A model generated the notes under the pieces. The model did not search any database. It was not told the DNA's origin and saw nothing but the letters and a program-made list of their open reading frames with translations. Both the position numbers and the translations under genes were made by a program. Below are positions 25,244-35,299 of a stretch of DNA of 64,000 bases, piece after piece. Within the stretch, counting starts at the first letter, position 1, and each line of letters begins with the position of its first letter. Origin of the DNA: Palsa-504 sp963818225 (GTDB lineage Bacteria; Actinomycetota; Actinomycetes; Streptosporangiales; Streptosporangiaceae). The stretch spans positions 806,001 through 870,000 of the forward strand of contig CAWFRO010000014.1 of NCBI GenBank assembly GCA_963818225.1, read 5' to 3'.

Positions 25244-26369
25244 CTAGGCGCCGGTGAGCCGCTCGCCGTCGGACAGCAGCTCAGGAACCCTTGGATTCGG
25301 CGTAGCCGGGCGTGTAGGTGGTGGTCTTCGCACCTCCGACACGGGCGGTGGCGCTGTACGCCGCTTCGGCCGCGCCCACCGCGCAGCCTGCGGATCGGTG
25401 TAGGTCACCCCGGAACGGCATCGTAGTTCGCCGGGCAGTATCGCCGGGGAGTTGGCCGCGACAGGTGGCCTCGTACTCGCCGACGTGGGTAAGCGGCCAG
25501 ATGCCGTTGAATCGCCGATGGCCCACAGGCTCGCCCGCGCGCAGGTGCCGTCAACGGGGATCCCGGCCGGGCCGGCTGGACGCCGACCGTTCAGGCCGAT
25601 CCCCCGACGGGGGCGCCGGCCGGTGGCCATCAGCAGCCGGTCGCCTGCAGCCAGTACCGCGTCGACCTGGACGTACTCCTCAGCCGTCCCGCCGCCGGCG
25701 GCGCGTGCTCCCGAGGACCAGCTCGATCCCGTCCCGGCGCAGCGCATCGCCGAGCGCCTCGCCCCAGCGGCGCGGCTCGCGGGGAGCACGCGGTCGGCGC
25801 CCTCGATGAGCACACCTCGCCGCCCAGACGCGTACGTCCTGAGCCAGCTCGACGCCCGCGGACCCGCCGCCCAGTACCAGCAGGCGGCGCGGCACCGCCT
25901 TCATGCTCGTCGCCTCGCGGGTGCTCCACATGCCCTTGAGCTCACGCAGCCCGGGACGGCGGCACGACCGGATCTGAGCCGGTCGCCACGACGAGTGTCC
26001 GCGGTGTGGCTGACGCCCTCGACTTCGACGACGCCGGTGCCGGCCAGCCGGCCCTGCCGCGCAGCAGGTCGATGCCCTGGCCAGCCAGCCAGCGCTCCTG
26101 GCCGGCGTCGGAATAGCCCGACACCATGAAGTCCCGCCAGGCCAGCGCGGCCGCGACGTCGACCTGCGCGGTCGCGGCGGCTTCGCGCGCGCCCTGCACG
26201 GCCTCGCCTGGCCGCAGCAGCGTCTTCGACGGAATGCACGCCCAGTAGGAGCACTCGCCGCCGACCAGGTCCCGCTCGACGACGGCGACGCGGAGCCCGC
26301 GCGCGGCCAGCGCCGCCGGCGCAGTGCTCGCCAGGCGCGCCGCCGCCGAGAACGATCACGTCTAGTCGC
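25244..26369 (-). pseudogene. Degraded class I pyridine nucleotide-disulfide oxidoreductase (mercuric reductase/Lpd-like)
   Basis: Reading across frames reconstructs an almost complete FAD/NAD(P) oxidoreductase: 'DVIVLGGGAPGEHCAG' at the 5' end (~26350), then the redox-active 'GGECSYWACIPSKTLLRPGE' (C-x4-C) near 26200-26260, 'LVVATGSDPVVPP' near 25970, 'RRLLVLGGGSAGVELAQD' near 25850, and 'LLMATGRRP' and 'LWAIGDSTASG' toward 25480-25640. These pieces lie in different frames, needing six or more indels, so the gene cannot be translated. Its first base abuts the stop of the glyoxalase-fold gene, suggesting a former two-gene operon. Confidence 0.85.
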
Positions 26370-26997
26370 TCACAACGGCAGCTCCGTCCCGGCCTGCTCC
26401 GCCACCATGTAGGCGGCGTACCAGTCGGGCCAGTTCGGGTCGGCCGCGCCGATGCGCTTCTCGTGCTCGCCGTGGGCGGCCGACGCGCGCCGCATCGCGC
26501 TGGCCAGGTCCGCGACGGAGGCGAAGGTCGTCCCAGCGGCGTCGATCCGGCCCGGCAGGCGCGTCGTGATCTCCTGCAGCAGCCAGCCATTGCCGTCCGG
26601 GTCGCTGAACGTGGCGAAGGAGCCGTAGCTGGCGTGATCGGGTGCAGGGCCGCTCACGCGACCGCTCGTTCCGCCGGGCTGGAACTGAGCGCCCGGCGTC
26701 CCGGCGTGGAACACGTCGCTGACCTCGACACCGCGGGCGGCGAGGTCGCCGTGCGCCGCCTCAATATCGGAAACGACCAGGTACAGGCCCTGGGCCGAGC
26801 CGGGCGCGGCCGACGTGAGCTTCGCGCCGAACTGGATCGAGCAGTCCGAGCCCGGCGGCGTGAACTGGACGATCCGGACGCCGTTATCGAAGGGGAAGTC
26901 GGCGTCGAGCCGCCACCCGAGGCTCCGCGTAGAACTCTTTCGCGTGGTCAACATCCGAGACGGGGATGACGACCACCTCGAGCTTCGTGTCCACCAT
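26370..26997 (-). CDS. VOC/glyoxalase superfamily protein, one frameshift
   Basis: Start ATG 26997 with GAGAGGAG upstream: 'MVDTKLEVVVIPVSDVDHAK' and 'EFY' are the opening of a VOC domain. One extra G near 26925 shifts the frame; the rest continues as 'SLGWRLDADFPFDNGVRIVQ', 'TPPGSDCSIQFG', 'GLYLVVSDIEAAHGDLAARG', and 'FSDPDGNGWLLQEITTRLPG'. A helical tail (~150-205) contains 'WPDWYAAYMVAEQAG', seen in VOC proteins of actinobacteria. VOC enzymes are metal-dependent dioxygenases, lyases or resistance proteins. As read here the product would be truncated at ~40 residues unless the shift is a sequence error. Confidence 0.75.
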
Positions 26998-27021
26998 GCC
27001 TGGCTCCTCTCCCCAGTGCGT

Positions 27022-27064
27022 CAGTGCTGTGCTGTGAGTGCAGTGCTGTGCTGTCAGTGCTGTG
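27022..27064. repeat. 19-bp tandem repeat, CAGTGCTGTGCTGTnAGTG
   Basis: Two copies (27022-27040, 27041-27059) plus a partial third to 27064, made of nested GTGCT units. It lies just upstream of the glyoxalase-fold gene on its promoter side and may be a binding array or slippage product. Confidence 0.85.
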
Positions 27065-27249
27065 ATTTCTGGGGCCTGTGGCGAGGCCCCCGGCTCCCGT
27101 GCCACCGGGGCGGGCCCTGACCTCCACCCTCATGCCGTACATCGCCGAAGTCCACAAGTCTCATCAGAACACTCGGAAAAACCTGGTAGCGGATAGTAAC
27201 AGCTTCGATGCGGCCTCAGGCCCGGGAACGGCCCGGCGCCCGGCCGGGC

Positions 27250-27760
27250 TCATCCAGATCCCCCGATGGCCACTCCCCCGATGGCCACGCTCACGCCGGT
27301 GGCCACGCGGCAAAAGGTCGGGTCCCGTACCGCCCAACGGGACATGCCCGCCGGGTCGTGCCGGGAACGGATCGCGTCGAGCCGGTCGCGGTCCTCGGGT
27401 GACCAGGAACGCAGACCATGCCGGCGTTGTTCGCGCGGCCGACCAAGTTGATCAGCTCGATGGGTGCGCGCCACTGAGCGAGGCGTCCCAGTACGGATCG
27501 AACGGCAGTCAGGCGTGCTGCGTCGCTCAGCGCGGAACGGGTGCGGCGAGACGTGAGGCCCCGCCCATACCCGGCGGCCACCGACCGCGCCGGGGACATG
27601 GCCGGGCGGGCCGCGGCGTCTGCGCCGCGACGACCAGGTCGGGCACGCAGGCGACGCCGAGATCGAACCCGGACGTCTCGCTGGCGTACCCCGGGTCGCC
27701 CGGGGCCAGGACCCGCGTCACCCCGGCCCTGCGTAGCGCCTGCGCCAGGCTCGTCGCCAT
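27250..27760 (-). pseudogene. Remnant of a berberine-bridge-type FAD-linked oxidoreductase
   Basis: The 5' end (ATG 27760) reads 'VLAPGDPGYASETSGFDLG' and 'ACVPDLVVAAQT', the N-terminal FAD-binding start of this family (compare 'IVPGDPGYDQAR' in the intact gene at 48262-49677). Further along, in other frames, 'PIELINLVGRANNAGMV' and 'SWSPEDRDRLDAIRSRHDPAG' match the C-terminal BBE region. The FAD-binding middle is deleted: about 0.5 kb remains of an expected 1.4 kb, with further frameshifts. Clearly non-functional. Confidence 0.8.
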
Positions 27761-27880
27761 CACGCACCCCCGTTTCCCCCGTCGTCGACGCTGCTGGACC
27801 GGCAGGCCACTTACATTGTGGCCGCCGGCGGCGCCGCGGCAGGGGCACGGCGCCCCGGGGGGCTGGCCTATTCTCAACAC

Positions 27881-28807
27881 GTGGACTGGAGTCTGTTCGG
27901 CTGCGCCCTCAAGGGGCACGTTAGTTACGCGCCGGACGAGCCGGATCTGCGGGACCGGCTGATGGCATCGACGGCCGGCGGGACGGCGTGGCGGTGCCTG
28001 CGCTGCGGCGCATTCGTGACCGACGGGCAGCACAGCAGCGGACCGGCCACCGAAGCGCCGCTGATCCCGCGGGGCAAGGAACTGCGCAGCGCGCTGATCC
28101 TGCGCTTGTTCGCGGTGGAGCGGTTCCTTCGGTTCCTGGTCCTCGGCGCCGCCGCCTACGGGGTATGGCGGTTCCGGTACGACCGGGCGGGCATCCAGCA
28201 GGCGTTCGACAACGACCTGCCTGCCATCCGCGCCCTGTACGGGGACCTCGGCTTCGACGTCAACCACTCCAAGCTGCTCGGGCTGATCCAGCATTCGTTC
28301 ACCCTTGACTCGCGGACGCTCACCTACCTGGCTATCGGCCTGGCTGCTTACGCGCTTATCGAGCTGGTGGAGAGCATCGGGCTGTGGCTGGCCAAGCGAT
28401 GGGGCGAGTACTTCGCCATGGTGGCGACCTCGATCTTCCTGCCCTACGAGATCTACGACCTGACCGTGAAGATCACCTGGCTGCGGGTCGGTGCGTTCGT
28501 GGTGAACCTGCTGCTGGTCATCTACCTGGTGTGGACGAAGCGGCTGTTCGGCGTCCGGGGCGGCCGAAGGGCCTATGAGGCGAGGATGCGCAGCGAGTCC
28601 GTCATCGAGGTGGAGCAGGCCGCGCTCGCCGCGACGATCGGCCGGGCCGCCCGGCCAGGGCCAGCGGACGGGGGTGCCAGTTCAGCCGCCGGGCGGCGGC
28701 GGGTCCGAACGGCCGAAGCGATAGGACCACTCACCGCCGAGCTCCGGGGGTCTTTCGGCCCTGTCGGTGGCCGGCGTGAGCTTCGAGTATTAGCCATGAG
28801 CCGGTGA
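27881..28807 (+). CDS. DUF2127 family membrane protein
   Basis: 308 residues from GTG 27881. An N-terminal soluble part holds a CxxC pair ('WRCLRCGAFV') after 'FGCALKGHVSYAPDEPDLRD'. Four hydrophobic segments follow: 'ILRLFAVERFLRFLVLGAAA', 'LTYLAIGLAAYALIELVESI', 'EYFAMVATSIFLPYEIYDL' and 'GAFVVNLLLVIYLVW'. The segment 'ERFLRFLVLG...' and 'YALIELVEGIGLW'-type are the DUF2127 signature. The C-terminal ~80 residues are charged and disordered. Function unknown. The N-terminal zinc-ribbon-like CxxC segment is common in the actinobacterial subgroup. Confidence 0.8.
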   Translation: MDWSLFGCALKGHVSYAPDEPDLRDRLMASTAGGTAWRCLRCGAFVTDGQHSSGPATEAPLIPRGKELRSALILRLFAVERFLRFLVLGAAAYGVWRFRYDRAGIQQAFDNDLPAIRALYGDLGFDVNHSKLLGLIQHSFTLDSRTLTYLAIGLAAYALIELVESIGLWLAKRWGEYFAMVATSIFLPYEIYDLTVKITWLRVGAFVVNLLLVIYLVWTKRLFGVRGGRRAYEARMRSESVIEVEQAALAATIGRAARPGPADGGASSAAGRRRVRTAEAIGPLTAELRGSFGPVGGRRELRVLAMSR

Positions 28808-28847
28808 CGAGTCAGCGCGGCACGGCGACAGAACTCGAGGAGGGGTT

Positions 28848-29378
28848 ATGTTCCGAGACAGGCGGCAGGAACGCCGCGGTGGCGGCGGCGCAGATCATTA
28901 CCGGATGCGCCAGGAGCTGGTCTCGATCGGCGATGACTACTGGATCGAGAACGACCGGGGCGAGCGGGTTTACAAGGTGGACGGCAAGGCCCTGCGACTG
29001 CGCAAAACACTGATCTTCCAGGACGCCCAGGGCGCGGAACTGGTGAAGATCCAGGAGCGAATGCTCCATATCCGCGACACGATGGAGATCGAAGACCGGG
29101 ACGGGAACAGGGTCGCCACGGTCAAGAAGGCTCTGATCACGCCGCTGCGCGAGCGCTGGGCCGTGAAGGTGGCCGATGGTCGCGACCTCGAGGTGAAGGG
29201 CAACATCCTGGACCACGAGTATACGATCGAGGACGGCCGCACCAAGGCGGCCGAGGTGTCGAAGAAGTGGTTCCGGGTCGCGGACACCTACGGCGTCGAG
29301 GTCGCTCCCGGGCAGGACCCGGTAGTGATCCTGGCCGTCACGGCCGTCCTGGACACCATGGCTCACCCGGAGCGCTGA
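28848..29378 (+). CDS. LURP-one-related family protein (DUF567/tubby-like barrel)
   Basis: 176 residues with a strong GAGGAGGGG ribosome site 2-5 nt before ATG. The beta-barrel pattern is regular: 'YRMRQELVSIGDDYWIEND', 'GERVYKVDGKALRLRKTLIF', 'IQERMLHIRDTMEIEDRDG', 'VATVKKALITPLRERWAVKV', and 'AEVSKKWFRVADTYGVEV'. LURP-one proteins share the phospholipid scramblase/tubby-like fold; bacterial ones are of unknown function, possibly phospholipid-binding. It begins 40 bp after DUF2127 and 28 bp before a VOC gene, so the three may be co-transcribed. Confidence 0.9.
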   Translation: MFRDRRQERRGGGGADHYRMRQELVSIGDDYWIENDRGERVYKVDGKALRLRKTLIFQDAQGAELVKIQERMLHIRDTMEIEDRDGNRVATVKKALITPLRERWAVKVADGRDLEVKGNILDHEYTIEDGRTKAAEVSKKWFRVADTYGVEVAPGQDPVVILAVTAVLDTMAHPER

Positions 29379-29406
29379 TCGCCCAGTTTTCCCTGAGGGA
29401 GTCCCG

Positions 29407-29790
29407 ATGGGCATTGAGCTGAACCACACCATCGTTCGGGTGCGTGACAAGCGCGAATCGGCGCAATTCCTGGCCGAGATCCTCGGCCTCGGCGCCCCCG
29501 TGCCGTTTGGGCCGTTCCTGGCCGTGCAGACCGGCAACGACGTCTCCTTGGACTTCGCCGACGACCACGGCCCGGTCAGCCCGCAGCACTATGCGTTCCT
29601 GGTTTCCGAATCCGACTTCGACCAGATCTTCGGCCGGATCCGGGACCGGCGGCTGCCGTACTGGGCCGACCCGGGCAGGCGACGGCCGGGTGAGATCAAC
29701 ACCAACGATCGCGGCCGGGGCGTGTACTGGGAGGACCCCAGCGGTCACTTCCTGGAGATCATCACCCGCCCTTACGGCAGCGGCAGCTGA
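29407..29790 (+). CDS. VOC family protein (glyoxalase/bleomycin-resistance fold)
   Basis: 127 residues, one complete VOC domain made of two beta-alpha-beta-beta-beta units. Metal-ligand candidates: H8 in 'ELNHTIVRV', H61 in 'SPQHYAFLV', and E117 in 'GHFLEIITRP'. 'GVYWEDPSGHFLEI' is the conserved end of the fold. The set H/H/E matches metal-dependent members such as glyoxalase I-like or extradiol-type enzymes. Start ATG has GAGGGAGT upstream. It lies between LURP-one and the LAL regulator on the same strand. Confidence 0.88.
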   Translation: MGIELNHTIVRVRDKRESAQFLAEILGLGAPVPFGPFLAVQTGNDVSLDFADDHGPVSPQHYAFLVSESDFDQIFGRIRDRRLPYWADPGRRRPGEINTNDRGRGVYWEDPSGHFLEIITRPYGSGS

Positions 29791-29916
29791 CCGCGGATAT
29801 GACAGCCGGCGGTGCGAGCGGAATACCATTTTTCCCTCGCGGCTTAACAAGGTCGAAGCGGCTGAAGATCGGGATACGGAGACCGGCTGGAAAGCAGGGG
29901 GCCTGTCGGGCCATGG

Positions 29917-32187
29917 ATGGCAGCGGCGTGGGTGAAGCCCAGGGCGTCATGGCTCGAGGGCGGCCCGGCGTTCGATCTTCTCGAGTCAAAGCTCCAGGGC
30001 CCGCCGATGCGGGCGGGGACGGTTCGCCGGTCGTCGCTGCTCGAGCGGCTGGTGCGAGACGATGTCCCGCCGATCGTGTCGGTAGTGGCCCCGGCGGGCT
30101 ACGGAAAGACAACCCTGCTGGCGCAGTGGGCGGAGCGGGACGGCAAGGCGTTCGCGTGGGTGTCGCTGGATGAGAAGGACAACGATCCGAAGGTGCTCCT
30201 CACCTACGTCGCCCGGGCCCTCGACGCAGTGCAGCCGGTAGACCAGCGAGTGTTCGCCGCGCTGAGGTCGCCGGCCAGCTCGGTGCCCGGGTCGGTCGTG
30301 CCGCGCCTGGGGGCGGCGTTCGCGGCTATGACCACCCCGGTGGTGCTGGTCCTGGACGACGTTCATCTGATCCGCAATTCCGAGTGCCGGGCGGCGCTGT
30401 CGGTGCTGGCCGATCATGTGCCGGACGGTTCTCGGCTGGTGCTCGCCGGGCGTGAGGAGCCGCCGGTGCAGATCGCCCGGCTGCGCGCGGAGGGCCGGGT
30501 CTTCGAGATCGGCCTGGGTGACCTGTCGCTGACGCGCCCCGAGGCGGCCTTCCTGCTGCGCGCCGCCCAGGTGGCGCTCGGCGAGGATGACGTGGCCGAG
30601 CTGCACCGACGGACCGAGGGATGGCCAGTCGGGCTGTACCTGGCGGCGCTGTACCTGCGGGAGGGCGGTTCGCTGGCGCAGGCCGTGCTGTCTTTCGGCG
30701 GGGACGACCGGCTGGTAAGCGAGTACGTGGAGTCGGAGTTCCTGGAGCGGATCTCCCAGAAGCAGCGGGAGTTCCTGATCCGTGCCGCGGTGCTGGAGCG
30801 GATGTCCGGGCCAATGTGTGAGGCGGTGCTTGACCTGCCCGGGGCCGCCACATCGCTCGAGAACCTGGCTCAGTCGAACCTGCTGCTGGTGCCCCTGGAC
30901 CAGCGGGGCCAGTGGTACCGCTATCACCACATGTTCCGTGACATGCTCCAGGCCCAGCTGGAACGGCATCAGCCGGAGCTGATCCCCGTCCTGCGGCGCC
31001 GGGCGGCCAGCTGGTGCCTGGACAACGGCCTGCCTGAGGAAGCCCTGGAGTACTCCGTCGCCGCCGGGGACGTCGACGCGGCAGCTCGCCTGGTAGAACG
31101 GCTCGGCGTGCCAACTCACCGGCAGGGCCGGTTTACCACGCTCCAGCGGTGGTTCGGGTGGCTGGACGGCCAGGGCGGGATGGACGGGCACCCGATGGTC
31201 GCCGTGCTGGCTGCGCTGTTCTTCGCGATGATGGGACGACCGGCCGAAGCTGAGCGATGGGCTGATGCCGTCGATCGCTGGCAGTACCAGGACGCGGCGC
31301 AGCCGGATGCCCCGCACGCCGAAGCGCACGCCGCCATACTCCGCGCGCTCATGTGCCGCGGCGGGGTGGAACAGTTGCTGGCCGACGCCGCCGACGCGGT
31401 ACACAGGTGCGCCAAGGAAGAAATCGTGACACCAGCACCAGCGCTCTACCGGGGAGTCGGCCTGGTTCTTCTCGGTGACCTCGACGCCGCCGACGAATCG
31501 TTCGCCGCGGCGGTAAGCGCCGGGGAACAGGCGGGCGCGCATGAAACTCTCGCCGTCACGCTGTGCGAACGATCACTGGTGGCGGCGGCGCGGGCGGACT
31601 GGAGCCGCGCCGCAATCCTGGCCGAGGAGGCGCGCGCCGTGCTGTACCGCGCCCGGATCGAGGAGAGCTACGCAACACCTCTGGTCTGTGCCGTGCAAGC
31701 CCACGCGGCTCTGCGCCGCAACGACATCACGGCGGCGCGCCAGGAACTGGTCGGCGCGCAGCGGCTGCGGCACCTCTTGACCTACGCGATGCCGCAGTTC
31801 GCCGTCCAGGCCCGGATCCACCTGGTCAGCGCCCATCTCGCGCTCGGTGACCTGGCCGCGGCCAAGATCCTCATGCGGGAGATCGACGAACTGCTCAGCC
31901 GACGGCCCGGCCTGGGAACCCTGGCCGGCGAAGCGCACGCGCTCCGGACGAGGCTGGCCAGGCAGCGCGCCCCGGGCGTCCCCGCGGCATCGGCTCTGAC
32001 CGCCGCCGAACTGCGCCTCCTGCCCATGCTGTCCACGCATCTGTCGCTCCCGGAGATCGCCGGTGAGCTGTTCCTGTCACCGAACACCATCAAGTCACAG
32101 GCGGTGTCGATCTACCGCAAGCTCGGCGTCGCCTCGCGCAGCCAGGCCGTCGCCCGATCCCGCGAGCTGACCCTGCTGCAGGGGTGA
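29917..32187 (+). CDS. LAL-type LuxR family transcriptional regulator (MalT-like)
   Basis: 756 residues. N-terminal ATPase: Walker A 'APAGYGKTT' (58-66), Walker B-like 'VVLVLDDVHL' (~137-146), and 'ADHVPDGSRLVLAGREEPP'. The middle (~330-660) is alpha-helical TPR-like. The last ~65 residues are a LuxR helix-turn-helix: 'LTAAELRLLPMLSTHLSLPE', 'IAGELFLSPNTIKSQAVSIY', 'RKLGVASRSQAVARSRELTL'. MalT-type regulators bind ATP and an inducer, then activate promoters. The following catabolic run (SMP-30, LLM, MBL, MetE-like) on the same strand is a plausible target, which is inference. The start is not certain: several in-frame alternatives exist near 29917. Confidence 0.92.
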   Translation: MAAAWVKPRASWLEGGPAFDLLESKLQGPPMRAGTVRRSSLLERLVRDDVPPIVSVVAPAGYGKTTLLAQWAERDGKAFAWVSLDEKDNDPKVLLTYVARALDAVQPVDQRVFAALRSPASSVPGSVVPRLGAAFAAMTTPVVLVLDDVHLIRNSECRAALSVLADHVPDGSRLVLAGREEPPVQIARLRAEGRVFEIGLGDLSLTRPEAAFLLRAAQVALGEDDVAELHRRTEGWPVGLYLAALYLREGGSLAQAVLSFGGDDRLVSEYVESEFLERISQKQREFLIRAAVLERMSGPMCEAVLDLPGAATSLENLAQSNLLLVPLDQRGQWYRYHHMFRDMLQAQLERHQPELIPVLRRRAASWCLDNGLPEEALEYSVAAGDVDAAARLVERLGVPTHRQGRFTTLQRWFGWLDGQGGMDGHPMVAVLAALFFAMMGRPAEAERWADAVDRWQYQDAAQPDAPHAEAHAAILRALMCRGGVEQLLADAADAVHRCAKEEIVTPAPALYRGVGLVLLGDLDAADESFAAAVSAGEQAGAHETLAVTLCERSLVAAARADWSRAAILAEEARAVLYRARIEESYATPLVCAVQAHAALRRNDITAARQELVGAQRLRHLLTYAMPQFAVQARIHLVSAHLALGDLAAAKILMREIDELLSRRPGLGTLAGEAHALRTRLARQRAPGVPAASALTAAELRLLPMLSTHLSLPEIAGELFLSPNTIKSQAVSIYRKLGVASRSQAVARSRELTLLQG

Positions 32188-32295
32188 TCACGTCGCTCGG
32201 TTCCCCCGGAGGTGTCCGGCCCTGGTGCGAGCAGAATGCCCGCGGGACAGTTCTGGGGGTGGTCTTGCCGGTGAGGCCGGGCGTAGGTTGGCGCT

Positions 32296-33163
32296 GTGGC
32301 GGAGTATCAGGGATCGGTGTTGCGGGAGGGCCTGTATTTCGGTGAGTGCCCTCGCTGGCACGACGGGCGGCTGTGGTACTCCGACTTCTTTGGTCATGCT
32401 GTCCACGCGCTCGCGCCCGGCGGGGCCGACGAGCAGGTGGTCGAGGTGGCGGGCCAGCCAGGCCGGGCTGGGGTGGATGCCGGATGGGTCGCTGCTGATC
32501 GTGTCGATGCTCGACCGCCGGGTGCTGCGGCTCGGCGTGGACGGCTCGTTGGGCGAGCACGCCGACCTGGCGCAGTGGGCGTCGTTTCACTGCAACGACA
32601 TGGTGGTCGACGCAGCCGGCCGCGCGTATGTCGGGAACTTCGGTTTCGACATTTACCCGCTCCTGGCGGGCGAGCCGGCGGAGCCCCGGCCGGCGGCGCT
32701 GATCCGCGTCGATCCCGGTGGGCAGCTAAGCGTCGCGGCCGAGGGCCTGGAGTTCCCCAACGGGACGGTGATCACCCCTGACGGGGGAACGCTGATCGTG
32801 GCCGAGTCCCTGGGCAGGCGGTTGACCGCGTTCGACATCTCGGCCGGCGGGGAGCTGAGCAACCGCCGGGTGTGGGCCGACCTGAGGTCGCATCGGATCA
32901 CCCCGGACGGCATCTGCCTGGACGCATCGGGGGCGGTGTGGGTCGCTGGCGGCCCGACGGCGATGCGGGTCGCCGAAGGGGGCGAGCTGCTGGATACGGC
33001 CCGGTTCTCCCAGCCCTGTATTGCGTGCATGCTGGGCGGACCCGACGGCCGCGAGCTGTTCGCGATGACCGCGCTCACGGCGATACCGGCGCAAGCGTCC
33101 GCGTCGCCGCGGGGGCGGATCGAGTCAGCCCGTGTCGGCGTCGGCCACGCCGGCCTTCCGTAG
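32296..33163 (+). CDS. SMP-30/gluconolactonase/LRE family protein, one frameshift
   Basis: GTG start 32296: 'REGLYFGECPRWHDGRLWYS' is the first beta-propeller strand pair with the metal-ligand Glu. One extra G in the stretch near 32461 breaks the frame; the rest reads on as 'GLGWMPDGSLLIVSMLDRRV', 'HCNDMVVDAAGRAYVGNFGF' (N and D ligands), 'FPNGTVITPDGGTLIVAES', 'TPDGICLDASGAVWVAGG', and a typical C-terminus 'GRIESARVGVGHAGLP'. Expected length ~289 residues. The enzyme hydrolyses lactones in a calcium-dependent manner. It ends 11 bp before the F420-type LLM gene. Confidence 0.83.
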
Positions 33164-33174
33164 AAGGGCCCGCA

Positions 33175-34174
33175 GTGGACATATCGTGCGCTTTCGCCAC
33201 ATCGATGGCCACCCCAGATCATGTTGAGCTGGCCGAGCAGCTCGGTTACCGCCGTGCGTGGCTGTATGACTCTCCGGCGGTGTACCCGGACGTGTGGATG
33301 ATCCTGGGCCGCTGCGCCGAGCGGACGTCGCGGATCGGCCTCGGCCCGGGGGTGCTGGTCCCCAGCCTGCGCCACCCGATGGTCAACGCAGCGGCCATCA
33401 CCGCACTCGCGGAGCTGGCCCCCGGCCGGGTCGCGGTCGCCATCGGCGCGGGATTCACCGGCCGCAGGGCGCTCGGCGAGCGTCCGATGCGGTGGAGCGA
33501 CGTCGCCGACTACGTGCGGGTGCTGCGGGCGCTGCTACGCGGCGAGGAATCCCACTGGGCGGGAGCGACCATTCAGATGCTGCACACGCCAGGATTCGGT
33601 GCTTCCCGGCCGCTCGACGTCCCGATTCTCATCGCGGCGGCCGGGCCGAAGGGCACGGCCGTGGCTAAGGAGCTGGCCGATGGCCTGTTCTCGGCCTTCA
33701 CGCCCCACCCCGAAGCGCCGACGTTCACCCCCTGGCGTGCGTTGCTGAGCGCCGGGACGGTCTTCGGCGAAGGCGAGGACCTGACGATCGCCGCGGGTCG
33801 CAGCGGCTCTCGGCCCGTTCGCGGCAGTGATCTATCACGCCGCCGATGCACGAGGGAGCACCGAAGCCGTCGACTCCCTCCCCGGTGGGCGAGCCTGGCG
33901 TGAGTCGATCGAAACGGTCCCCGAGGCCTCACGGCACCTCGCCGTTCACGCAGGTCATCTTGTTGAACCGAACGAGCGGGACCGCGGGCACGTCCACGAT
34001 CTGATGCAAGTCGCGAGTCGCGCCTCCCTGACCGGCAGCGCCGGGGACGTGGCAGCCAAGATTGAAGCCCTCGCCGCCGCCGGTGTCACCGAGATCGCCT
34101 ACCAGCCAGCCGGGCCAGACATCCCCCGCGAACTACGAGCTTTCGCCTCGGCAGCTGGCCTTCCCGCCGGCTGA
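33175..34174 (+). CDS. LLM class F420-dependent oxidoreductase, one frameshift
   Basis: GTG start 33175 after AGAAGGG. 'DISCAFATSMATPDHVELAE', 'LGYRRAWLYDSPAVYPDVW', 'SRIGLGPGVLVPSLRHPMVN' and 'ELAPGRVAVAIGAGFTGR' fit the F420-dependent LLM group (MSMEG-type). A one-base insertion near 33800 moves the remainder into the +1 frame, where it continues 'FAAVIYHAADARGS', 'HLVEPNERDRGHVHDLM', 'LTGSAGDVAAKIEALAAAGV', to a normal C-terminus. Restored length ~332 residues. Such enzymes use reduced or oxidised F420 for hydride transfer on many substrates. Close spacing to SMP-30 indicates one operon. Confidence 0.83.
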
Positions 34175-34262
34175 ACGACCCGGAATCGCCGGTGGCACAC
34201 TGGCGGTTCCGGGGTGCTGGTCGCGACGTCACTGCCGCCCGGGGCCAGGAAGGAGCACGGCC

Positions 34263-35175
34263 ATGAGCCTGGGAGAGATCCAGCAAGTCAGCGAGGGCAT
34301 CTACGCCTACCTGCAGCCAGACGGCAGCTGGTGGCTCAACAACACCGGCTTCCTGGTCAGCGGAGCCGGCGTGATCAGCGTCGACACCACCTCTACCGAA
34401 CGCCGCACCCGGGCCTACCTGGACGCCATCGGCGACCGTCACCGGCCTGCCGGTGCGGACGCTGGTCAACACCCACCACCACGGCGATCACACGCACGGC
34501 AACTACCTGGCCAGCGGCGCCACCATCGTCGGCCATGAGCGGTGCCGCGAGGCGATACTCGCCACGGCGATGCCTCCGCCGCCCGGGATCTGGACGGACG
34601 TGGACTGGGGCCACCTTGAGCCAGCGCCGCCGTTCCTGACCTACACCGAGGGCATCACGCTGTGGTCGGCCGGCCTGCGCTGCGACGTCCGCTACGTGGG
34701 CACGCCCGCGCACACCACCAACGACTCGATCATCCACATCCCGGAACGCTCGGTGGTGTTCACCGGCGACCTGCTGTTCAACGGCGGCACCCCATTCGCG
34801 CTGCAGGGCTCGGTCAGCGGCTGGATCGAAGTGCTCCAGACCGTGCTGCGCCCGCTCGGCGCGCAGACGCTCGTCCCCGGCCACGGCCCGGTCTGCGGTC
34901 CCGACGTCATCGACGACGCGCTCGCCTACCTGCATTTCGTGCAAGACACCGCACGCGCGGCGAAAGCGGCCGGCCTGTCTCCGCTGGAGGCCGCCCGCGC
35001 GACGGACCTGGGGGACTTCGCGGATCTTCTTGATCCCGAGCGGATAGTGGGGAACCTCCACCGCGCCTATCTCGAACTGGACGGCGGCGAGCGCGGGGCC
35101 CCGGCGGATATGGCACGCGCACTCGGTGACATGGTGGCCTACAACGGCGGCCGCCCACTGACCTGTCACGCCTGA
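34263..35175 (+). CDS. Metallo-beta-lactamase fold hydrolase, one frameshift
   Basis: ATG 34263 preceded by AGGAAGGAG. N-terminal part: 'QQVSEGIYAYLQPDGSWWLN', 'NTGFLVSGAGVISVDTTSTE'. One extra base near 34434 shifts the frame; removing it gives 'AIGTVTGLPVRTLVNTHHHG' and then 'DHTHGNYL', the zinc-binding HxHxDH motif. Later ligands are H in 'VGTPAHTTNDSI', D in 'VVFTGDLLFN', and H in 'LVPGHGPVCG'. Restored length ~303 residues. The fold covers lactonases, glyoxalase II and cyclases. In this run a lactone- or thioester-hydrolysing role is plausible. Confidence 0.83.
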
Positions 35176-35299
35176 CGGCCTGGCGCGACGTGGCCATACC
35201 AGATGCCGGACCGGACGTCGGGCGGCCGGGGGTGCGGATCTTGCGGCCTGCCGGCAGGAGCGTCACACTGGGGCGCATCCGTCCAGGAAGGGACCGTCA

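Noticed and set aside
29986..31542. 518-codon minus-strand open frame opposite the LAL regulator
   Set aside because: No domain pattern; the plus strand shows Walker motifs and a LuxR helix-turn-helix.
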